DNA of 64,000 nt from Rosenbergiella gaditana (GTDB lineage: Bacteria; Pseudomonadota; Gammaproteobacteria; Enterobacterales; Enterobacteriaceae), in assembly GCF_018494065.1 (NCBI RefSeq), contig NZ_JABBFR010000001.1, positions 1-64,000 of the forward strand, read 5' to 3'. Positions 26,493 to 36,817 of this stretch are shown piece after piece. Position 1 is the first letter of the stretch. The number at the start of each line of letters is the position of its first letter. The notes under the pieces were generated by a model. That model was not told the origin of the DNA, ran no database searches, and saw nothing but the letters and a program-made list of their open reading frames with translations. The position numbers and the translations under genes are program-made.

Positions 26493-27797
26493 TTATGGCT
26501 CACTAAGGGGTGACTTTTTGATAAAGCAGACGGTCAACAACGAAAGTACGCATCCCAATGTTAAATAGAGCGCGACACCGTGCCAACTGCCATGGGTTAA
26601 GGTGACTAAACCCGCTGCAATAAAGGGGGTAAAGCCACCACCCACTACGCTTGCGACTTGGTAGCCGACCCCTGCGCCACTGTAACGATAACGGGCACCG
26701 AACATCTCAGTGAACATTGGTTGCTGTACGCACACCACCATATCGTGGGCAAGGTTAGCCAAGAGTAACGAAAACAGAATAATCGGTAGGGTTGCGCCAT
26801 GTTCGAGGGCCAGGAAAAAAGGCCAAGCACTTATCGCGCCAATAATTGCGCCGGTAACGTAGATCCGTCGACGACCAAAGCGATCCGCCAGCCATGCAAA
26901 ACAGGGAATTGTCAGGCAACTGACTGCACCGACCATTAAGCCTATCGATAGAAATAATTCACGCGGTAAGCCAAGATTTTGCGTGGAATAATTTAAGGCG
27001 AAGGTGGTGACGATATACATCGTCAACAGCTCACATAAGCGTAAGCCAATGATTAAAAAAAACGCCGAAGGGTGTTGAGACATCGCCTCAATAACCGGTA
27101 ATCGCGGTTTATTTTCTGTTGAAGGGGCAGCAGGCGTATCGTTAATTCCATTACGTAGCCACAGCGTGACGGCGACTAATAAAATACTCAGTAAAAACGG
27201 CAGCCGCCAACCCCAGCTCGCGAATTGGGTTTCGCTGGTTAACGCACTGATTAGGCTGACTGAGCCGGTGGCTAATAACAGTCCAACACCATAGCCCATT
27301 TGCACACCGCTACTATAAAACGCTTTACGGTGTTTGGGTGCGTGTTCTACGGCCAGTAATGCTGCGCCTCCCCATTCACCGCCTACGGCGAAACCTTGTA
27401 GAGCCCTAAGGGTCACTAGTAATCCCGGTGCCCACCAACCGAGGGTGGCGAAAGAGGGGAGAAGGCCAATCCCCGCGGTTGAAATACCCATCAGCCAGAC
27501 GGTGATAATCAACATCTTTTTGTGGCCCAATCGGTCACCAAAGTGACCAAAAACAATGCCGCCTAATGGGCGGAAGAGGAACCCCACTCCAAAGGTCGCA
27601 AAGGCAACTAAGGTTCCCATGGCGGGACTGATTGCGGGGAAAAATTGATGGTTAAAGACTAAGGCAGCAGTTATGCCATATAATAAAAAATCATACCAAT
27701 CAACCACTGCTCCGGCGAAGCTTCCCCAAGCCGCACGTTTGGCCTGAGAAGGTGAAGGTGAGTGGGCAGGTGCTGAAAGGTTGGTGTTTGCTAGCAT
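26493..27797 (-). CDS. shiA: Shikimate transporter (MHS-family MFS)
   Basis: A 434-residue proton symporter with twelve membrane segments. It matches E. coli ShiA through nearly its whole length: GSFAGAVVDWYDFLLYGITA, FGVGFLFRPLGG, FGHFGDRLGHKKML (the MFS loop 2-3 motif), LQGFAVGGEWGGAALL, YSSGVQMGYGVGLLL, LNYSTQNLGLPRELF and YRYSGAGVGYQVASVVGGGF. In E. coli shiA is also the neighbour of amn and the asn tRNAs. It should import shikimate for aromatic amino acid synthesis. Confidence 0.92.
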   Translation of the reverse strand: MLANTNLSAPAHSPSPSQAKRAAWGSFAGAVVDWYDFLLYGITAALVFNHQFFPAISPAMGTLVAFATFGVGFLFRPLGGIVFGHFGDRLGHKKMLIITVWLMGISTAGIGLLPSFATLGWWAPGLLVTLRALQGFAVGGEWGGAALLAVEHAPKHRKAFYSSGVQMGYGVGLLLATGSVSLISALTSETQFASWGWRLPFLLSILLVAVTLWLRNGINDTPAAPSTENKPRLPVIEAMSQHPSAFFLIIGLRLCELLTMYIVTTFALNYSTQNLGLPRELFLSIGLMVGAVSCLTIPCFAWLADRFGRRRIYVTGAIIGAISAWPFFLALEHGATLPIILFSLLLANLAHDMVVCVQQPMFTEMFGARYRYSGAGVGYQVASVVGGGFTPFIAAGLVTLTHGSWHGVALYLTLGCVLSLLTVCFIKKSPLSEP

Positions 27798-27977
27798 AAT
27801 TATATCTGTTATCCACGACGAAGCGTTTTTTATTGGCGGACAAATAATACTGAGTTCTCATTGAAAAACAATCGCCGGATGCTGGCTTTACGCAGTGTTT
27901 TCGCTCGAAAACTGGCAGGATCCAGTGAATTGTGTAAAGTTAATTGAATTACTATCGCGACATTAACGAGGAGAGTT

Positions 27978-28253
27978 ATGCCGAGAATACGTCTCACTGT
28001 TACCCGTCTCTATGCCTTAAACGACGAGCGGATGGTGGCAAGCAAAGCCACTGCAAAAATCTATGTGGGTGACGAGTGCATCGCGACGGAAGAGATCTCT
28101 GGCTTGACGGAAACGCCAGTCTATAAATATATCCACCATGCTTTACCGGCGGGAATGCCGATTCATGTGGAATGGGATACCCCCGGATTTGCCGATATGA
28201 CGGCAGTTGAAGAAAATGACTGCCCATGCTGTCAAGACAGTGACATCATTTAA
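27978..28253 (+). CDS. Small hypothetical protein upstream of yedI
   Basis: A 91-residue soluble protein behind a good SD (GAGGAGAG). It appears to be mostly beta: [20 protein letters not shown], then [16 protein letters not shown], and a Cys-rich C-terminus [11 protein letters not shown] that could bind a metal. I do not recognise the family. It lies 23 bases before yedI on the same strand, so an operon is likely. Confidence 0.65.
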   Translation: MPRIRLTVTRLYALNDERMVASKATAKIYVGDECIATEEISGLTETPVYKYIHHALPAGMPIHVEWDTPGFADMTAVEENDCPCCQDSDII

Positions 28254-28276
28254 CGCTACTGATAAGGATACCTATT

Positions 28277-29230
28277 TTGGCTGGAACAAGTTTATTTGCG
28301 CTGTTAGATGATATCTCAACCCTACTTGATGATGTCTCGGTAATGGGCAAGATCGCAGCGAAGAAGACCGCTGGTGTGCTCGGCGATGATCTTTCACTTA
28401 ATGCACAACAAGTCAGTGGTGTTAAAGCGAATCGAGAACTCCCTGTTGTCTGGGGCGTGGCGAAAGGCTCTTTACTTAATAAAGTTATTTTAGTCCCTCT
28501 GGCGTTGTTGATTTCGGCTTTTGCCCCTTGGTTAATCACCCCCTTATTAATGTTAGGAGGGGCCTATCTCTGTTTTGAAGGTATTGAGAAAGTACTCGAC
28601 TGGGTATTTCCTGAAAAAGATAAGAAAAGCCCTGAAGCTCGGCAAGCGCGTTTAGCTAAGCTGAGCCAAGACGATGCAGCAAAATATGAACAAGATAAGA
28701 TTAAAGGGGCGGTGCGTACTGACTTTATTTTATCGGCTGAAATAGTCACCCTTACTTTGGGGATCGTGTCGGCAGCGCCATTGCTCAATCAGATTGTCAT
28801 TATGGCAGGCATTGCCTTACTGGTAACGGTGGGCGTTTATGGGCTGGTGGGGGTGATCGTTAAAACTGATGATGCAGGCTACTGGCTGGAAGAACGTAAA
28901 AATGCTGTGGCCCAAGGGCTAGGTAAGTTTTTGCTGCTGTTGGCGCCAAAGTTAATGAAATTCCTCTCTGTGGTAGGCACCTTGGCCATGTTTTTAGTGG
29001 GCGGAGGAATTGTTATCCACGGCTGGCCCTTACTCCATCACTGGATTGAACACCTTACGCATACCTTAACCCACGCCTTGCCTGCGGCAATCAGTAGCCT
29101 TGGTGAAAGTGTGGTGTCCAACCTAGCAAGCTTAGTGGTGGGAGCATTATTAGGTGGGCTCGTACTGGTGGTAGTGAAAGCAGTGAGCAAGCTGTTTGGT
29201 GCTAAGAAATCAGCAGAGCAGCCAAAATAA
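28277..29230 (+). CDS. yedI: DUF808 inner-membrane protein YedI
   Basis: A 317-residue membrane protein nearly identical in pattern to E. coli Yed[21 protein letters not shown], then [52 protein letters not shown] and [15 protein letters not shown]. The start codon is TTG, behind AAGGATA. Several hydrophobic segments are seen. Function is unknown in any organism as far as I recall. As in E. coli it lies in the region of fliR. Confidence 0.92.
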   Translation: MAGTSLFALLDDISTLLDDVSVMGKIAAKKTAGVLGDDLSLNAQQVSGVKANRELPVVWGVAKGSLLNKVILVPLALLISAFAPWLITPLLMLGGAYLCFEGIEKVLDWVFPEKDKKSPEARQARLAKLSQDDAAKYEQDKIKGAVRTDFILSAEIVTLTLGIVSAAPLLNQIVIMAGIALLVTVGVYGLVGVIVKTDDAGYWLEERKNAVAQGLGKFLLLLAPKLMKFLSVVGTLAMFLVGGGIVIHGWPLLHHWIEHLTHTLTHALPAAISSLGESVVSNLASLVVGALLGGLVLVVVKAVSKLFGAKKSAEQPK

Positions 29231-29693
29231 GCGATTAGTTTAGGGTGATAGGTATCGTCTCTTTCTCCGACGCGATGCGTCGGGGGAGGAGCAACATACT
29301 GGATGCCAGTTAATAAGTGCCGCTCAGCGTAATTAGCCTAATATCCTCCTTCCAACCTATCTTCTATCAACTTATCCAATACAGAATAAAAAGCTCAGTT
29401 TGGATTTTAGCGCTATCGTTCCCCTCACTTTACTTCACGAATGAATATCTAAAGAAAAGTAAGAGAAGCAAACCGCTTATTAAAAAAAAGTAAAAGCTAA
29501 TTACTTTACTCGTTGATAGGGGATGTCTTTTCAATATTTTTTGTATCAATGAATCGAGGTATAAAGAGTACGGTAAAGATTGAGAGTATTTTATTCGTGG
29601 CTGGACACACCTTAGCCCATGCTGCTCATCCGGTAGCGAAAAGTAAGATGCTGAATAATATTAGGGAAATCCAGAACAGCCCTTCGCTTTTCG
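29231..29693. other. Gap between yedI and fliR, with an inverted repeat
   Basis: No gene is supported; E. coli has rcsA near here, but no trace was found. GTAGCGAAAAG at 29633-29643 is inverted exactly at 29687-29697, the right arm overlapping the fliR stop. With a loop of 43 bases and no T run it is not a clear terminator; it could be a small mobile repeat. Confidence 0.5.
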
Positions 29694-30470
29694 CTACGTT
29701 GCACCGAAGATCAGCAAGAGTTGTTGACTTAGGGTCAGCAGCATGTTCTGAATTGCATCCAACAGCAGCGGCATACTTTGGTATAGGGAAAAAATGCCAA
29801 TCAACAACGTCAATGGAAACCCAATAACGAACGCCGAAAACTGTGGCGTCATACGATTCAACAACCCCAGTGCCAAATTTACCGCCAGTAACATAAAAAT
29901 AAGCGGTAAAGAGAGTTGTAAAGCGTGGGAGAAAATTGTTTTACCAAGTTGAGCTAGCCCGATAGAGGTCTCCGTTAACGGGTTGAGTGTATCGTAAGGC
30001 AACTGCTCAAAACCGTCCGCAAGCTGCTCAATCATCCACACTATCCCATCATGACTCACAAACAGCAGCAAACTAAAATAAGTCAGTAATCGCGATACCA
30101 CTGAAAGTGAGCTATGACTGCCGGCATCAAAAAACGAGGCAAAAGAGAGCCCCATTTGCAGCGCAATGACCTCCCCAGCTAAGCGAATGGCGGCAAATAC
30201 AAACTGCATACTGAGCCCCAATGCCGCCCCGATCACACATTGATTGATGATTGTCAGTACGCCCTGTGAAGAGAAAAGGGCGACGTGATGAGTGGCGCTG
30301 GGCAAGGCGATCACTAGACTTATTACCAAAGCCAGTGCTACACGTAAGCGCATGGTGATTGATTTCTCTGACAGCAAGGGTGCAAAGCTAAACAGAGCGA
30401 TAATTCGACAAAAAGGCAGGAAAATCGAGGGCAAGCGATCCGGTAGGCCGATTAAACTGAGCAGATCCAT
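29694..30470 (-). CDS. fliR: Flagellar export protein FliR
   Basis: A 258-residue multi-spanning protein of the flagellar type III export gate, forming the FliPQR core. Visible: LPFCRIIALFSFAPLLSEKS, RVALALVISLV, QMGLSFASFFDAGS, and the late LPLIFMLLAVNLALGLLNRMTPQ with FVIGFPLTLLIG. Last gene of the leftward fliF-fliR string, starting three bases after the fliQ stop. Confidence 0.95.
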   Translation of the reverse strand: MDLLSLIGLPDRLPSIFLPFCRIIALFSFAPLLSEKSITMRLRVALALVISLVIALPSATHHVALFSSQGVLTIINQCVIGAALGLSMQFVFAAIRLAGEVIALQMGLSFASFFDAGSHSSLSVVSRLLTYFSLLLFVSHDGIVWMIEQLADGFEQLPYDTLNPLTETSIGLAQLGKTIFSHALQLSLPLIFMLLAVNLALGLLNRMTPQFSAFVIGFPLTLLIGIFSLYQSMPLLLDAIQNMLLTLSQQLLLIFGAT

Positions 30471-30473
30471 AGG

Positions 30474-30743
30474 TTATCCGACCCAATGAGGAAAGGTTGT
30501 GAGCAGGGTCTTAATATATTCGATCATTATCGTCAGCATCCATGGCCCGGCAATCATTAGCGTGGTCACTACGGCGATAATTTTTGGAATAAAAGAGAGT
30601 GTTTGCTCGTTCACCTGTGTCGCGGCTTGCAGTAGACTGATAATCAACCCGGTGAGCAATGCCGCAAGCAGTGGCGGGGCGGCGAGAAATAGGGCGACTT
30701 TCATCGCCGCTTGCCCTAAGGTCGTGATCATTTCTGGTGTCAT
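30474..30743 (-). CDS. fliQ: Flagellar export protein FliQ
   Basis: An 89-residue protein with two membrane hairpin helices, part of the FliPQR export gate. The start MTPEMITTLGQ at 30743 gives the standard FliQ length; the upstream frame to 30806 is not needed. Typical is LLAALLTGLIISLLQAATQVNEQTLSFIPK. It lies between fliP and fliR with very short gaps. Confidence 0.95.
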   Translation of the reverse strand: MTPEMITTLGQAAMKVALFLAAPPLLAALLTGLIISLLQAATQVNEQTLSFIPKIIAVVTTLMIAGPWMLTIMIEYIKTLLTTFPHWVG

Positions 30744-30760
30744 CATACTGTTCTCCCTAA

Positions 30761-31495
30761 TTAGCTGATAAAGCTCTGCGCCAAAGAGCCAATCAATAAT
30801 TGCCATCCATCAGCCATCACAAACAGCATCAACTTAAAGGGTAGCGCTAGGGTTGCTGGGGGAACCATCATCATCCCTAATGCCATTAATACGCTCGCGA
30901 CGACCAAATCGATAATCAAAAAGGGAATAAAAAGCGTGAATCCGATTTGAAAAGCGGTCTTTAACTCACTGGTTACATAGGCGGGCACCAGAACGCGAAA
31001 AGGCACCGCAGAGGGGGTTTCTGGAGCAGGCAGATGAGCTAAGCGGGTGAAGAGCGCTAAATCGGTTTCACGTGTTTGATGCAGCATAAACGCCATCAGC
31101 GGTTTTTTGCCTATATCAACCGCCTCGACCAAGGTGACTTTTTGCTGTTGATAGGGTAAATAAGCCTCTTGCCATATTCGATCAAAAGTAGGCCCCATAA
31201 TGAACCAGGTCAGGAAGAGCGATAAGCCAATAACCACTTGATTTGGTGGAGCGGCGGTAGTTCCTAACGCGTTACGCAGCAACCCAAAAACAATGATCAG
31301 GCGCGTGAAGCTGGTCATCAGTAATAAGGCAGCAGGAATAAAACTGAGTGCGCCGACCAGAACCAGTGTTTGAACGGGCATAGCCCAGTCTTGCCCGCTA
31401 CCGAATAGTGGTTGGAAGGGCTGTGCCCAAGCGCAGTGGGGGAGGAGGCTGACCATCACCCCCCCAACCACTCGATTACGCGTAAAATGACTCAT
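30761..31495 (-). CDS. fliP: Flagellar export protein FliP
   Basis: A 244-residue protein of the export gate with a cleavable signal peptide (cleavage expected near AWA-Q, about residue 24) and four membrane segments. Signature [20 protein letters not shown] (here MTSF), [20 protein letters not shown], and [20 protein letters not shown] are present. Start overlaps the fliO stop by four bases. Confidence 0.95.
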   Translation of the reverse strand: MSHFTRNRVVGGVMVSLLPHCAWAQPFQPLFGSGQDWAMPVQTLVLVGALSFIPAALLLMTSFTRLIIVFGLLRNALGTTAAPPNQVVIGLSLFLTWFIMGPTFDRIWQEAYLPYQQQKVTLVEAVDIGKKPLMAFMLHQTRETDLALFTRLAHLPAPETPSAVPFRVLVPAYVTSELKTAFQIGFTLFIPFLIIDLVVASVLMALGMMMVPPATLALPFKLMLFVMADGWQLLIGSLAQSFIS

Positions 31496-31866
31496 AGTAT
31501 TTTCCTTGCGCGAAACTGTGCAAATTTCTCAGCAAAGCGCTGGGGAACGATAGGGGGCTCCGCGCATGCATCCATCGCTGGCTCAGCGAGAGTACAGAGA
31601 AACTGAATAGTCTGAGGTGTCACCCCGAGTACGATATGTTGCTCTCCCACTTGCGCAATTATCAGGCGTTCGCGAGGGCCGATCACGAGCGTCTCTTTTA
31701 TGGCGAGATAACGCGCCCCTTTGTATCGCCCCCCCTGAGGAAGATGCTTGAGTAACTTTTTAACCCCGAGTAGGAGGAGGATAATCACGATTAATGCCCC
31801 GCCTGAATGTAACAGCATCTGGTTAGCCGATATCTCTACGAGGGGAGCAGCAGTAGTTGCAGTCAT
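31492..31866 (-). CDS. fliO: Flagellar protein FliO
   Basis: A 124-residue single-pass membrane protein that helps assemble FliP. It has one membrane segment ([18 protein letters not shown], about 22-40) and then a short cytoplasmic domain with [33 protein letters not shown], split here for brevity only. Overlaps fliP by four bases (ATGA). Confidence 0.9.
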   Translation of the reverse strand: MTATTAAPLVEISANQMLLHSGGALIVIILLLLGVKKLLKHLPQGGRYKGARYLAIKETLVIGPRERLIIAQVGEQHIVLGVTPQTIQFLCTLAEPAMDACAEPPIVPQRFAEKFAQFRARKIL

Positions 31867-31876
31867 TGTCTTTTCA

Positions 31877-32284
31877 CTATCGATTTAAACGGCGCATGCG
31901 CTCAGAAGGCGTAATAATATCCGTGATCCGAACGCCATATTTATCATTGACCACCACCACTTCGCCTTGAGCAATCAGGTAATGGTTAATTAAAATATCG
32001 AGCGGTTCGCCCGCCAACCCTTCCAACGGTACGATAGAACCTTGGGTTAACCGTAGTAGCTCTTTAATTGTCATGCGAGTTCGGCCTAATTCAACGGTAA
32101 GTTGAATGGGGATATCCATAATTAGATTAATATCCTGTAGCGGATCCACAGGTTCAGGCAGGGGGGAAACTGGCGGTGAAACCTTATCTGACTCCCCGTC
32201 GCTGACCTGTTGTTCAGCGAGGGCTTCCGCCCATGGGTCAGGGGTTAATTCATTATTTTCTGGGGTAGAGGGGGTATCACTCAT
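31877..32284 (-). CDS. fliN: Flagellar motor switch protein FliN
   Basis: A 135-residue C-ring protein. A variable acidic N-terminus is followed by the SpoA domain: INLIMDIPIQLTVELGRTRM, IKELLRLTQGSIVPLEGLAG and YLIAQGEVVVVNDKYGVRIT. It overlaps the end of fliM by 8 bases. Confidence 0.95.
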   Translation of the reverse strand: MSDTPSTPENNELTPDPWAEALAEQQVSDGESDKVSPPVSPLPEPVDPLQDINLIMDIPIQLTVELGRTRMTIKELLRLTQGSIVPLEGLAGEPLDILINHYLIAQGEVVVVNDKYGVRITDIITPSERMRRLNR

Positions 32285-33281
32285 GGGAAGTTCCTTGTTG
32301 TAAGGTTGAGAGCAGTGGCGTAATCAGTTGATTCACACTCAGGGCATACTGATCGTGATGAATACCGTGTGAGGCGGTAAACACCGGCACATTATCGACT
32401 GTCGCAATAATGTTTTCGGGCGACTCTATTGCAAGCACATCGCCTACCTGTAGACCCATAATTTGGCGGAGTGTGATGGAGAGTTCGGTCAGCCGTGCGG
32501 TGACTTCTACGGGAGATTGTTGGACTTCGTTGACCAAGTTTTCACGCCAGAGACAATCCTCATGCTGACTGTTCTCCAACGGCGGGTTAACCAATAACTC
32601 ACGCAGGGGTTCAATCATCGAGAAAGGGATGCAGATATTAAAATGTCCCACCAAATTACTGATCTCGACTTGGAAAGTGGTATTAATCACAATGTCATTG
32701 GGTGAGGTAGTAATATTGGTAAACTTGACCTGCATTTCCGAACGCACATACTCCATGGTCAAGGGGTAGATCGCTTGCCACGCTTCTTGATAATTATCCA
32801 ACGCCAGACTTAACAAACGACGGATCACCCGCTGTTCGGTATAGGTAAACTCACGGCCTTCCACCTTGGTCGGGAAACGTCCATCCCCCCCAAATAAGTT
32901 ATCCACCACGATAAACACTAAGCTGGGTGAAAAGACAATCAGAGCCGTGCCACGCAAAGGTTTCATATGCAGCAGATTGAGGTTAGTGGGTACGGGCATG
33001 TTGCGCGCAAATTCTTGATAGGGCTGGATATCGATAGATTCCACCGTGATATCTGGACTGCGACGCAGAAGATTGAATACCGCCATCCGAAATTGACGGG
33101 CAAAACGCTCATTAATAATTTCTAAGGCTTGTAGCCGTTCACGTACCACGCGACGTTGTGTCGTTGGATCATAATCTCTAATGGTATTCGGATCACCCTC
33201 ATCGGTTGCGGCTTCCGTATTGCCGGAATCACCGTTAAGCAATTGGTCGATTTCAGCTTGGGATAAACTTGTATCAGCCAT
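32277..33281 (-). CDS. fliM: Flagellar motor switch protein FliM
   Basis: A 334-residue C-ring protein that receives phospho-CheY and sets rotation direction. The N-terminal CheY-binding motif is SLSQAEIDQLLNGDSG; then the CheC-like middle domain with FGGDGRFPTKVEGREFT and a C-terminal SpoA domain (LSITLRQIMGLQVGDVLAIE). Five bases separate it from fliL upstream. Confidence 0.95.
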   Translation of the reverse strand: MADTSLSQAEIDQLLNGDSGNTEAATDEGDPNTIRDYDPTTQRRVVRERLQALEIINERFARQFRMAVFNLLRRSPDITVESIDIQPYQEFARNMPVPTNLNLLHMKPLRGTALIVFSPSLVFIVVDNLFGGDGRFPTKVEGREFTYTEQRVIRRLLSLALDNYQEAWQAIYPLTMEYVRSEMQVKFTNITTSPNDIVINTTFQVEISNLVGHFNICIPFSMIEPLRELLVNPPLENSQHEDCLWRENLVNEVQQSPVEVTARLTELSITLRQIMGLQVGDVLAIESPENIIATVDNVPVFTASHGIHHDQYALSVNQLITPLLSTLQQGTSHE

Positions 33282-33286
33282 TACTG

Positions 33287-33784
33287 CTACCTCAAGATAA
33301 AGGTGGTGTAGAGAATATCTGCGATATCTTGCTCAGGTAATCCATGAGCGAGAGGGTCCTTTAACACCTTTTTAATTTGTACGGATAACGCCGTTTTACC
33401 CTCTTCCGTTTGCAATGCCGTTTGTTCTTGATGACTTAATAACAATAGAATGCGGCTTCTTACTGCGGGGAGGTACTTGATTAAACGCTCTTCCGTTTGC
33501 TTATCCTTGAGCCGTAAGGTGAAGCCGATATAAAGAACGCGTTCATCCTGGGAGGCTGACGCCATTAAATTAACGGTGAAAGGTTCGAGCGGATAGAAAA
33601 GGGGTTGTGGGATAGTGATCTCCTCAGGGACCTGAGTGAGGGTCGGTGTCTGGGGGGACGTGCTTAACGCCCGCAGTTTCCATACGGCATACCCTGCAGC
33701 ACCGCAGGCAATAAGTGCGATAACCGTTAAGAGAATGATCCATTTTCGAGCGGATTTATGGGGTGATTCGGATTTGGTCGACAT
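33287..33784 (-). CDS. fliL: Flagellar basal body protein FliL
   Basis: A 165-residue single-pass membrane protein linked to stator function. A membrane segment near residues 19-37 (IILLTVIALIACGAAGYAVW) is followed by a periplasmic domain with FYPLEPFTVNL, LYIGFTLRLKD and the C-terminal ADILYTTFILR. The ATG at 33784 (MSTKSESPH) is preferred over 33811. A 143-base gap with a hairpin separates it from fliK. Confidence 0.93.
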   Translation of the reverse strand: MSTKSESPHKSARKWIILLTVIALIACGAAGYAVWKLRALSTSPQTPTLTQVPEEITIPQPLFYPLEPFTVNLMASASQDERVLYIGFTLRLKDKQTEERLIKYLPAVRSRILLLLSHQEQTALQTEEGKTALSVQIKKVLKDPLAHGLPEQDIADILYTTFILR

Positions 33785-33897
33785 GGGGTCTCGATATCCT
33801 TGCAATAGCAATTAAATTGGTGTGACGCTTATTATCCAAGGTTGAATAGGGGGTAATCGGCGGAATAGCGGGATTTTTTCGGGAATATTACGCAGTT

Positions 33898-33922
33898 CGC
33901 TCAGTCTTTAATCGACTGAGCG
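33898..33922. other. Hairpin between fliK and fliL
   Basis: CGCTCAGTC / GACTGAGCG with a 7-base loop, in the only sizeable gap of the fli string (143 bases). No T run follows on the minus strand, so it is more likely an RNA-processing or stability element than a full terminator. Confidence 0.55.
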
Positions 33923-33927
33923 AGCGC

Positions 33928-35013
33928 CTACACGATAAGCGCTATTTGGCTGCCATCGCGCAGTGCTACGGGCGAGTTTTCCGTGGTAAGCGAGGGCTCA
34001 CTGGCGTCTCCCTGCGTGAAATTCACCGCGGGCTGGGGCCTAGGCTGATCCGATGAGGGAGTGTATTGCTGCCCAGAGGCGGAGTCGTGCCCGACTTGAC
34101 TATTTCCTAACTGAATACCGTTATCAGCCAGCGCTTGCCGCAGTTGCGGAAGGGCCGCTTCTAAGGCTGCTCTGACCTGCCCATGGTTTGACAGCATGAT
34201 TAATTCAGCATGATCCTTATTAACGGTCATTGAGATTTTTACATCGCCTAACTCTTCAGGATGAAGCTTCAAATGAATAGTTTGTTGCCCTTGCTTATGG
34301 AAAATGATCTGTTGTGAGAGATCACGTTGCCACTGTGCAGAGCCTAAGGGGGCTTTCAGTTCTTGAGCACTGGCATGTTGTACCCTAAGTTCAGGAAATG
34401 AAGGCGGCTGCGTCAGGGAAAGTGGCGCAGTGTGAGCCTGAGGCGCGCGGGATTCGCTCAAGGCTTTTTGCTCTGTCAACGGCGGTTGAGCACTTAACTG
34501 GGCAGTGATCGGTGTTAACGATGGCGGTGGAAGATTAACAGGGTTAAGTTGCGTTTGTGCGGTCGTGTGCTGTAAGAGTTGACAGGAAGTATCGGTGAAG
34601 GTGCTTTTTCTCCCCGATAGGGAAGGGGCTGAGTGGAGAGGCGCGTGAGTTAAGCTAGCCGAACGCTCCTCATTTTCTACCAAGTCGTGAGGCATGGTGC
34701 TTGAAGGGGAAAGAGTAAAGCGAGGTGACTCGGGGGGTAACATCGACGACACGAGATTCAGTAATGATGTAGCCTGTGTTGGCTCAGAATGTTCGATATT
34801 GTCGGTGAGTTCATTATTGTCGGTGAGTTCATTCTCTGCCATCGATTTAGTGAATGGCGCAGTTTTTACCGAGCATTTAGGGGCCAACAGCTCACCGAAA
34901 GAGGGGGCAATGGTTTCATCGGCCAGTAGACTTTCGGGCTTGATCGCCAACGAATGAGGTAAACTCGCGACTTTCCCTGATAACGTTAGTAACGGTAATA
35001 GGCTTATCGTCAT
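33928..35013 (-). CDS. fliK: Flagellar hook-length control protein FliK
   Basis: A 361-residue exported ruler protein. The first two thirds are Ser/Thr/Pro-rich and of low complexity, with a short repeat ELTDNNELTDN near residue 62. The C-terminal Flg_hook domain is conserved: LKLHPEELGDVKISMTVNKD, AELIMLSNHGQVRAALEAAL, PQLRQALADNGIQLG. It switches the export apparatus from hook to filament substrates. Start overlaps the fliJ stop (ATGA). Confidence 0.93.
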   Translation of the reverse strand: MTISLLPLLTLSGKVASLPHSLAIKPESLLADETIAPSFGELLAPKCSVKTAPFTKSMAENELTDNNELTDNIEHSEPTQATSLLNLVSSMLPPESPRFTLSPSSTMPHDLVENEERSASLTHAPLHSAPSLSGRKSTFTDTSCQLLQHTTAQTQLNPVNLPPPSLTPITAQLSAQPPLTEQKALSESRAPQAHTAPLSLTQPPSFPELRVQHASAQELKAPLGSAQWQRDLSQQIIFHKQGQQTIHLKLHPEELGDVKISMTVNKDHAELIMLSNHGQVRAALEAALPQLRQALADNGIQLGNSQVGHDSASGQQYTPSSDQPRPQPAVNFTQGDASEPSLTTENSPVALRDGSQIALIV

Positions 35014-35453
35014 GACTCTTTTCCTTGAAAACGGCGGTTAGCAAATTCATCACTGGATTTCTGTTGTGCGCGAGCCTGACACAGCGAGTTGCGCTGATTA
35101 CGCCGTTCAATCAATACCTGTAAGGCGTTAACTTTCTGTCGGGATTGTTGCCAATCATCGAGTAAATGCTGTTGTTGTTGATCCAGAACCTCGACCGCCG
35201 CAGATTGGGCGGTCAGGGCATGCTCGACGGTCTGTAAAAAGGCATAATAATTATCACGTCGATAGCTATAGATCCCCCCTTCAGACTCGTGACGTAATAG
35301 TTGTTGATAATCATGTTGGTAGTGGTGCAGCAACTGTTGCTGTTCGCTGGCCTGTTGACGTTCGTGTTGTAGCGTCGCGAGTTGTTTTGCGACGTTATCA
35401 CGTTGAACGGTCGCTCTGTCCTTTAATACCTCTAAAACACTTTTATGACTCAT
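35010..35453 (-). CDS. fliJ: Flagellar export chaperone FliJ
   Basis: A 147-residue coiled-coil protein (long Gln/Leu-rich heptads, e.g. LQHERQQASEQQQLLHHYQH) that acts as the stalk of the FliI ATPase. It overlaps fliI by one base (TAATG type) and fliK by four, so it is translated in tight coupling. Length matches E. coli FliJ. Confidence 0.92.
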   Translation of the reverse strand: MSHKSVLEVLKDRATVQRDNVAKQLATLQHERQQASEQQQLLHHYQHDYQQLLRHESEGGIYSYRRDNYYAFLQTVEHALTAQSAAVEVLDQQQQHLLDDWQQSRQKVNALQVLIERRNQRNSLCQARAQQKSSDEFANRRFQGKES

Positions 35454-36817
35454 TACTGCTCCTCATTCACTGAGATCAGCGCAGCAAGTTCTGTATACGC
35501 CTGTGTGTAATCACAACGCTCACTGATCTCTTGTTGGAGATAACGACAAATATCTGGGTAACGTTCGATCGCGCGATCTAGTTTCGGATCAGTGCCGGCG
35601 GTATAGGCCCCGACACTGATTAAGTCTTGATTACGCTGGTACAATGCCAATAATCGTTTGCATTCACGGGCATACTGCAACTGTTCCGGAGAGACAATTT
35701 CATGCATTACCCGACTGATCGACGCTTCAATATCGATGGCGGGATAGTGGCCAGATTCAGCGAGCTCCCGTGACAGAACGATATGGCCATCAAGGATCGC
35801 GCGTGCAGCATCGGCGATCGGATCTTGTTGGTCATCACCCTCCGTTAATACGGTGTAGAAAGCGGTAATTGAGCCGTTGATACTCTCACTATTCCCAGCG
35901 CGCTCAACGAGGGCAGGTAGTTTGGCGAACACCGACGGGGGATAGCCTTTGGTGGCAGGGGGCTCACCAATCGCGAGCGCAATTTCACGTTGTGCCATGG
36001 CATAACGCGTCAACGAGTCCATAATCAGCAGTACGTTGTAACCCCGATCCCGAAAATCTTCCGCAATACGGGTCGCGTAGTTCGCTCCTTGTAAACGCAA
36101 TAGGGGGGAGACATCTGCCGGTGCGGCAATGACGACTGCGCGAGATAATCCTACTTCACCCAGGATCTGCTGGATAAAATCTTTCACTTCTCGACCACGT
36201 TCACCGATAAGTCCAACAACAATAACATCGGCGCTGGTATAACGGGCCATCATCCCCAACAGCACACTTTTACCCACTCCTGAACCGGCAAAAAGCCCCA
36301 TTCGCTGCCCACGGCCTACGGACAGTAAGCCATTGATCGCGCGCACACCGGTATCCAGAACCTGATCAATGGGTTTACGCAGTAAGGGATTAAGTGGTGG
36401 GGTAGTGAGTTTCCCGGACTCCACGGTTAATAGTGGGCGGTTGTCCAAGGGTCGCCCACAGCTATCGAGGATCCGCCCGAGTAGCGCGGGCCCTAAAGGC
36501 AGGCTTCCCTCCCTTCCCGTTTTACCCTGCGAGGCATAGACTCGGCATCCTGGGCGAATCCCCTCCATTGCCCCAAGAGGCATTAAGAAGAGTTGATTCC
36601 CTTTAAATCCGACGACCTGTGCTTCACATTTTTTCTCTGCGCCGCCGTGTTCCCGTTCAATCCAACAGTGGCTACCTAAGGAGAGCTTTAAGCCACTCAC
36701 CTCCAGCACTAAGCCTGTTGCGCGAGTTAAATAGCCATAGTGGCGTGGGGTAAACGTGGTACTCAGGCTCTGTTCGAAGCGATCTAATCGTCCCATCCAG
36801 CGATGTAGCATAAGCAT
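35453..36817 (-). CDS. fliI: Flagellum-specific ATPase FliI
   Basis: A 454-residue F1-beta-like ATPase that powers or assists export. RYGRLTRATGL-like [15 protein letters not shown] begins the conserved part; Walker A is [13 protein letters not shown], then [34 protein letters not shown] (Walker B) and [18 protein letters not shown]. The ATG at 36817 overlaps the fliH stop; an ATG two codons on is equally possible. Confidence 0.95.
   Translation of the reverse strand: MLMLHRWMGRLDRFEQSLSTTFTPRHYGYLTRATGLVLEVSGLKLSLGSHCWIEREHGGAEKKCEAQVVGFKGNQLFLMPLGAMEGIRPGCRVYASQGKTGREGSLPLGPALLGRILDSCGRPLDNRPLLTVESGKLTTPPLNPLLRKPIDQVLDTGVRAINGLLSVGRGQRMGLFAGSGVGKSVLLGMMARYTSADVIVVGLIGERGREVKDFIQQILGEVGLSRAVVIAAPADVSPLLRLQGANYATRIAEDFRDRGYNVLLIMDSLTRYAMAQREIALAIGEPPATKGYPPSVFAKLPALVERAGNSESINGSITAFYTVLTEGDDQQDPIADAARAILDGHIVLSRELAESGHYPAIDIEASISRVMHEIVSPEQLQYARECKRLLALYQRNQDLISVGAYTAGTDPKLDRAIERYPDICRYLQQEISERCDYTQAYTELAALISVNEEQ

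Noticed and set aside
29513..29827. Rightward 104-codon frame overlapping the end of fliR
   Set aside because: It runs antisense into fliR and spans the inverted repeat; no SD and no family. No trace of rcsA, which E. coli has here, was found either.
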